Assembly: GCA_002150815.3 (NCBI GenBank)
Contig: NDFF03000043.1
Span: forward strand, 186,001-250,000
Reading direction: 5' to 3'
Source of the DNA: Grammothele lineata
Taxonomy: Eukaryota; Basidiomycota; Agaricomycetes; Polyporales; Polyporaceae
Length of the DNA stretch: 64,000 nt
In this document: positions 61,050 to 64,000 of the stretch, piece after piece
How the letters are laid out: each line of letters opens with the position of its first letter
Numbering within the stretch: position 1 is the stretch's first letter
The notes under the pieces: generated by a model
Seen by the model: the letters and a program-made list of their open reading frames with translations, nothing else
Database searches by the model: none
What the model was told of the DNA's origin: nothing
Program-made: the position numbers and the translations under genes

Positions 61050-61810
61050 ATTTTTGAAGTGGGACGCCACAAGTAGTAAAATGACGGGGGGTGTGACAGC
61101 TATGATCCTCAACCGTGAGTTTGAGCCTGAGTCTTGAAAACAGTTGGGCACTTACGAGGCCCGCACGTAGACTCTGCCTAACGATACGAGGTGTTCGGTC
61201 ACTGTCAAGTTGTGGTCAACAAACTCAACACACAGCGCGCGCCAGCCCACGTGGCCGACGTGCCTGGGCGTCTGCATCAATTTGGATGCGGGCCGGCGGC
61301 TGCTGGGTAACGTTGGGGCGGTCGAAATCGTCCACCAGTACCCTTCCTCCTCCGGCTAGTACTACCGAGTGGGGGGATCGATTCCTACCACATGTACCTT
61401 CAAGGCTACAACGCCGTAGACGTCCTCGATCATACATCGTACTCCTGCTAGCATAGACATACTGGCACCGAAGTTGTTGACGGAACTTGGAAGACCCACG
61501 AGTCACCATCATGCGGTGATACTTGCGAGTGGCAAGATGCTATACTTACTCGCGGCCACGCCGCGAGAGCCGGCTTCGCTTCTTCACCCTCCTCGACAGC
61601 AGGACCACGCCATGCCACGATATCACCGCCATCCGGTCTCCCAAGCAAGCCATAGATATAATGAAGCCGATTCCCAGGATAATAGATGGGGACGCCCATA
61701 ACTACTATTGTACAAACGCGAGCGTGCACGATACATTGAGCATAGCTAGAGAAGGCCCTCTCCGTCAGCACGGATCCGCGCGGAAGCAACATCCTCTTCC
61801 GAACGCCATC
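61050..61810. other. Intergenic region
   Basis: About 760 bases between tandem F-box-like genes, with the promoter of the 59294-61049 gene. Short frames on both strands show nothing recognisable. Confidence 0.4.
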
Positions 61811-63624
61811 CTAACCTCTACGCGAGTCCAGCCCGTGCTCAAACGCGCGCTCTACCCTTTCGACGCGATGCACTCCCGCGCGTCCGATCCTGAGCGCGAG
61901 CAGCATCTGCTCAACCTGGCACCAGTGGTCGTAAAAGCCGCCTGGCGGCTCGTCCGGGTACGTCACTTCGTCCAGGTCCAGGTTGGGAAACAGCCTGTCG
62001 ATGGCTATCGCAAATGCACGCAGCCGCGGAGGCGGCGCGGTCTCTACAAGGCTCACCCTAAACTCCCGCAAGCCGTGCGCGAGAGCTGGGGTTTCCCGGA
62101 GAGCATCGAAGATTGTTGGCCGTTTGTCGTACTCCATCTCTTCTGTGGATGGACCGAGCCAGACGTAAGGAAGTACTCGCCGTTCGAGGTCTGGATGTCG
62201 CTCCGCAAAGCGTGTGAGGACGCCCACCGAGATGTCATTTGCTCCGCCGAATGGAGGATCTTCCTCTGATTTAGGTCTGTTCAGCAAATCCAGCTCAAAC
62301 TCGCGCAGGCGTGGCCACGCGTTCGCAAAGGGAACGAGATTGATGGCATCGCTAGGAAAGCTCAAGCCTCGAACACGGATTATGATGTGGGTTAGGAAGT
62401 CGAAGGCGAGAGCAGATTTGAAGATGTATCCAATGTTGGGAGAGTTCTGGGATGCGTCGGACCACGAAGAGTCAAAGACAAGGACGATGCGAGGAGTTTG
62501 GGCTCGAGAAATGTGGGATAAGCAGGATTCGAGTGTTGTTCGACGGTTGTGCGACAGCCTTCAGGACAGTTGTCATTGTGCAGCGTAAGGGAAAGGGACA
62601 TGAGATGAGGAGGTGAGGTGGCGGACAGAAACAGGTCGAGGTCATGAGGAGTTCCTAGGATGCTCAATTCTCTAAGACTTTCAAAACCGGCTGGGATGTT
62701 GAGTTTCGGTTTTATCCCCTGTGGCAAGTCTAATCGGATCGAGAGTTCCAGCTTGTGTAACCGAGGGAAATCTCCTAGAGCGGCGACAAAATCCCTCTGA
62801 ATCCACAGATACTGTGTGAGTTCTAGGACCTCGAGATGGGTCCACTGCTCCAGTGGGAGGGACAACCTGCGAGCACCAGTGAAATCGTTGTAGCAACCAA
62901 TGCGAAGGCTAGTCAATCGAGGGATAGCCGAAAGGACAACTTCGCCTATAGTATCCATCAACGTCATCTCTTCTAGTGTGAGGAAGGTGTCCATAGGCTC
63001 GACTGTGACGTGCCGGAGCGTCGGTAAGAGTAGGATACGCTGGTCAGCTTCGTCTTGGCGGTCATTGTCGTACACCTTGAGGCGGAGCAAGCGAGGTAGC
63101 AGAACCGACTGCTCCCCAAGTTTGAAGCGCGTATGGAGACATGTCCACTCTTCCGGTATATTTCTCCAGTAACCAAACGATTCCTCGCCGTCGTCCTCGG
63201 AATACAGTTCTCGCACGCGCCACGCATACCGCCGGAATCGCGCACATTCCGCTTCCGTAGGACCGGGGTTGGTCGAACGGGTCTGAAGAGGATCAGTCAG
63301 CTTTGACAGTGGAGGACTATGGCTGAATGAGGTTAGGGCACCGACATAGGGTAGATCGAACAGAGGATCCAGGTTGTCGAGCACCCGCCACAGGACGTCC
63401 AGTGCGGGGTCTGAGAACACTCGACAAACGCGAGCGAGCCGCGAGAGGGTGCGCCGACGCACGCCTCTTTCAATCTTCTCGCGGGGAGGTGAGTCGGGGC
63501 CAGGAGGGCTTCCAGGGTCAAGTTGCTTGAAGATCTCAGAGAGGATGTCCTGGCACACCAACGCCTGACGGGTAGCCGACACGAGAGTAGGGTCGTAAGG
63601 GTAGCGCCTATAACTGGAATGCAT
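61811..63624 (-). pseudogene. F-box-like / LRR-type gene with disrupted frame
   Basis: Start at ATG 63624; exon 1 to 63346, a conserved-position intron of 63 nt (63345-63283), then TRSTNPGPTEAECARFRRYAWRV. The frame is good through LSILGTPHDLDLFLSATSPP and MSLSLTLHNDN. Near 62575-62515 similarity moves to another frame: SCLSHISRAQTPRIVLVF then SALAFDFLTHIIIRV continue only in the frame that runs to the stop at 61811. The first frame instead stops at 62392. The downstream part has no ATG of its own (it reads TTG at 62365) and so is not a separate gene. No plausible intron bridges the two frames. It is either a recent pseudogene or carries a base-call error; without the defect it would be about 580 aa. 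Confidence 0.7.
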
Positions 63625-64000
63625 ACTACGGGCAAGTGTTCAAGCTTCGGGTCAATTTCAGATTGTGATTGCATGCTGAGAAAAAAACATACCTTGCCAG
63701 CTGGGACACGGCTGAGGATGATGACGGTTGCTGAACAAGTTCACGAGAGCCAGCCTACGCACACCAGCGCGGACACGCCTCATGTTGAAGCCACCACGTG
63801 TCGGACACACTGGATTCGAACGGCGTCAGAGTGGTCAGAATGTGGATGGCCGCGAGTGGCGAGGCCGTTCATTCCCGAGAGATCCTTAAAGAAAACAGAA
63901 GAAGCGTCCAAAGCGGGTATGTAAATACTACACGAGTGCTACAACAAGAATGACGAGACAGATAATGAAGAAAGAGATGAGACAGATGTGAACACACAGA
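63625..64000. other. Upstream flank at window end
   Basis: Presumed promoter of the last F-box-like gene. A minus-strand-like GGATTCGAAC word near 63812 is not part of a complete tRNA. Confidence 0.35.

Noticed and set aside
61811..62365. A separate small gene on the minus strand
   Set aside because: Its apparent start is TTG, and its sequence continues the F-box-like paralogue, so it is the downstream part of the frame-disrupted gene.
63800..63830. Possible tRNA B box (GGATTCGAAC)
   Set aside because: No acceptor, D or anticodon stems can be formed around it.
1..64000. Secondary-metabolite cluster or CRISPR array
   Set aside because: No backbone synthase or P450 set is present, and no regularly spaced direct repeats are seen.

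Overview
The window looks like a chromosome segment from an agaricomycete (mushroom or wood-decay) basidiomycete, possibly Polyporales. This is inferred from dense intron-rich genes with short GT-AG introns (mostly 48-75 nt), pyrimidine-rich leaders, an expansion of F-box-like/leucine-rich-repeat proteins, and a DUF6589 protein of the kind common in mushroom-forming fungi. No telomeric repeat, rRNA operon or CRISPR array was seen. Exon joins were worked out by hand from reading frame, splice sites and paralogue comparison, so single-base errors at some borders are possible.
Layout. 0.3-13.98 kb: a low-complexity protein, an F-box-like gene, a membrane protein with a basic C-terminus, a secreted subtilisin (S8), tRNA-Leu(AAG), acylphosphatase, a COX14-like protein and a small NTF2-like-type protein. 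15.1-20.7 kb: a nine-exon SWR1 chromatin-remodelling ATPase. 21.1-25.4 kb: two tandem F-box-like genes. 26.0-28.1 kb: an ArsB/NhaD-type permease whose last exon carries an apparent +1 frameshift. 31.3-33.6 kb: an acidic low-complexity protein. 35.5-40.4 kb: two tandem serine carboxypeptidases (S10) with matching 12-exon structures. 40.8 kb: tRNA-Arg(ACG) with a short intron. 41.5-43.2 kb: the mitochondrial succinate/fumarate carrier SFC1.
The standout is at 46.44-52.78 kb. Two genes lie tail to tail, a RecQ-like helicase and a six-exon DUF6589 protein. They are enclosed by imperfect terminal inverted repeats of about 75 bp, about 90% identical, including a 27-bp perfect core. The repeats lie only 160 and 54 bp upstream of the two start codons. 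This has the form of an intact 6.3-kb two-gene DNA transposon that does not match the superfamilies I know.
52.97-54.1 kb holds a second membrane protein with a basic C-terminus. 56 kb holds a YCII-domain protein. 57.1-63.6 kb holds three more F-box-like paralogues in tandem, the last with a disrupted frame.
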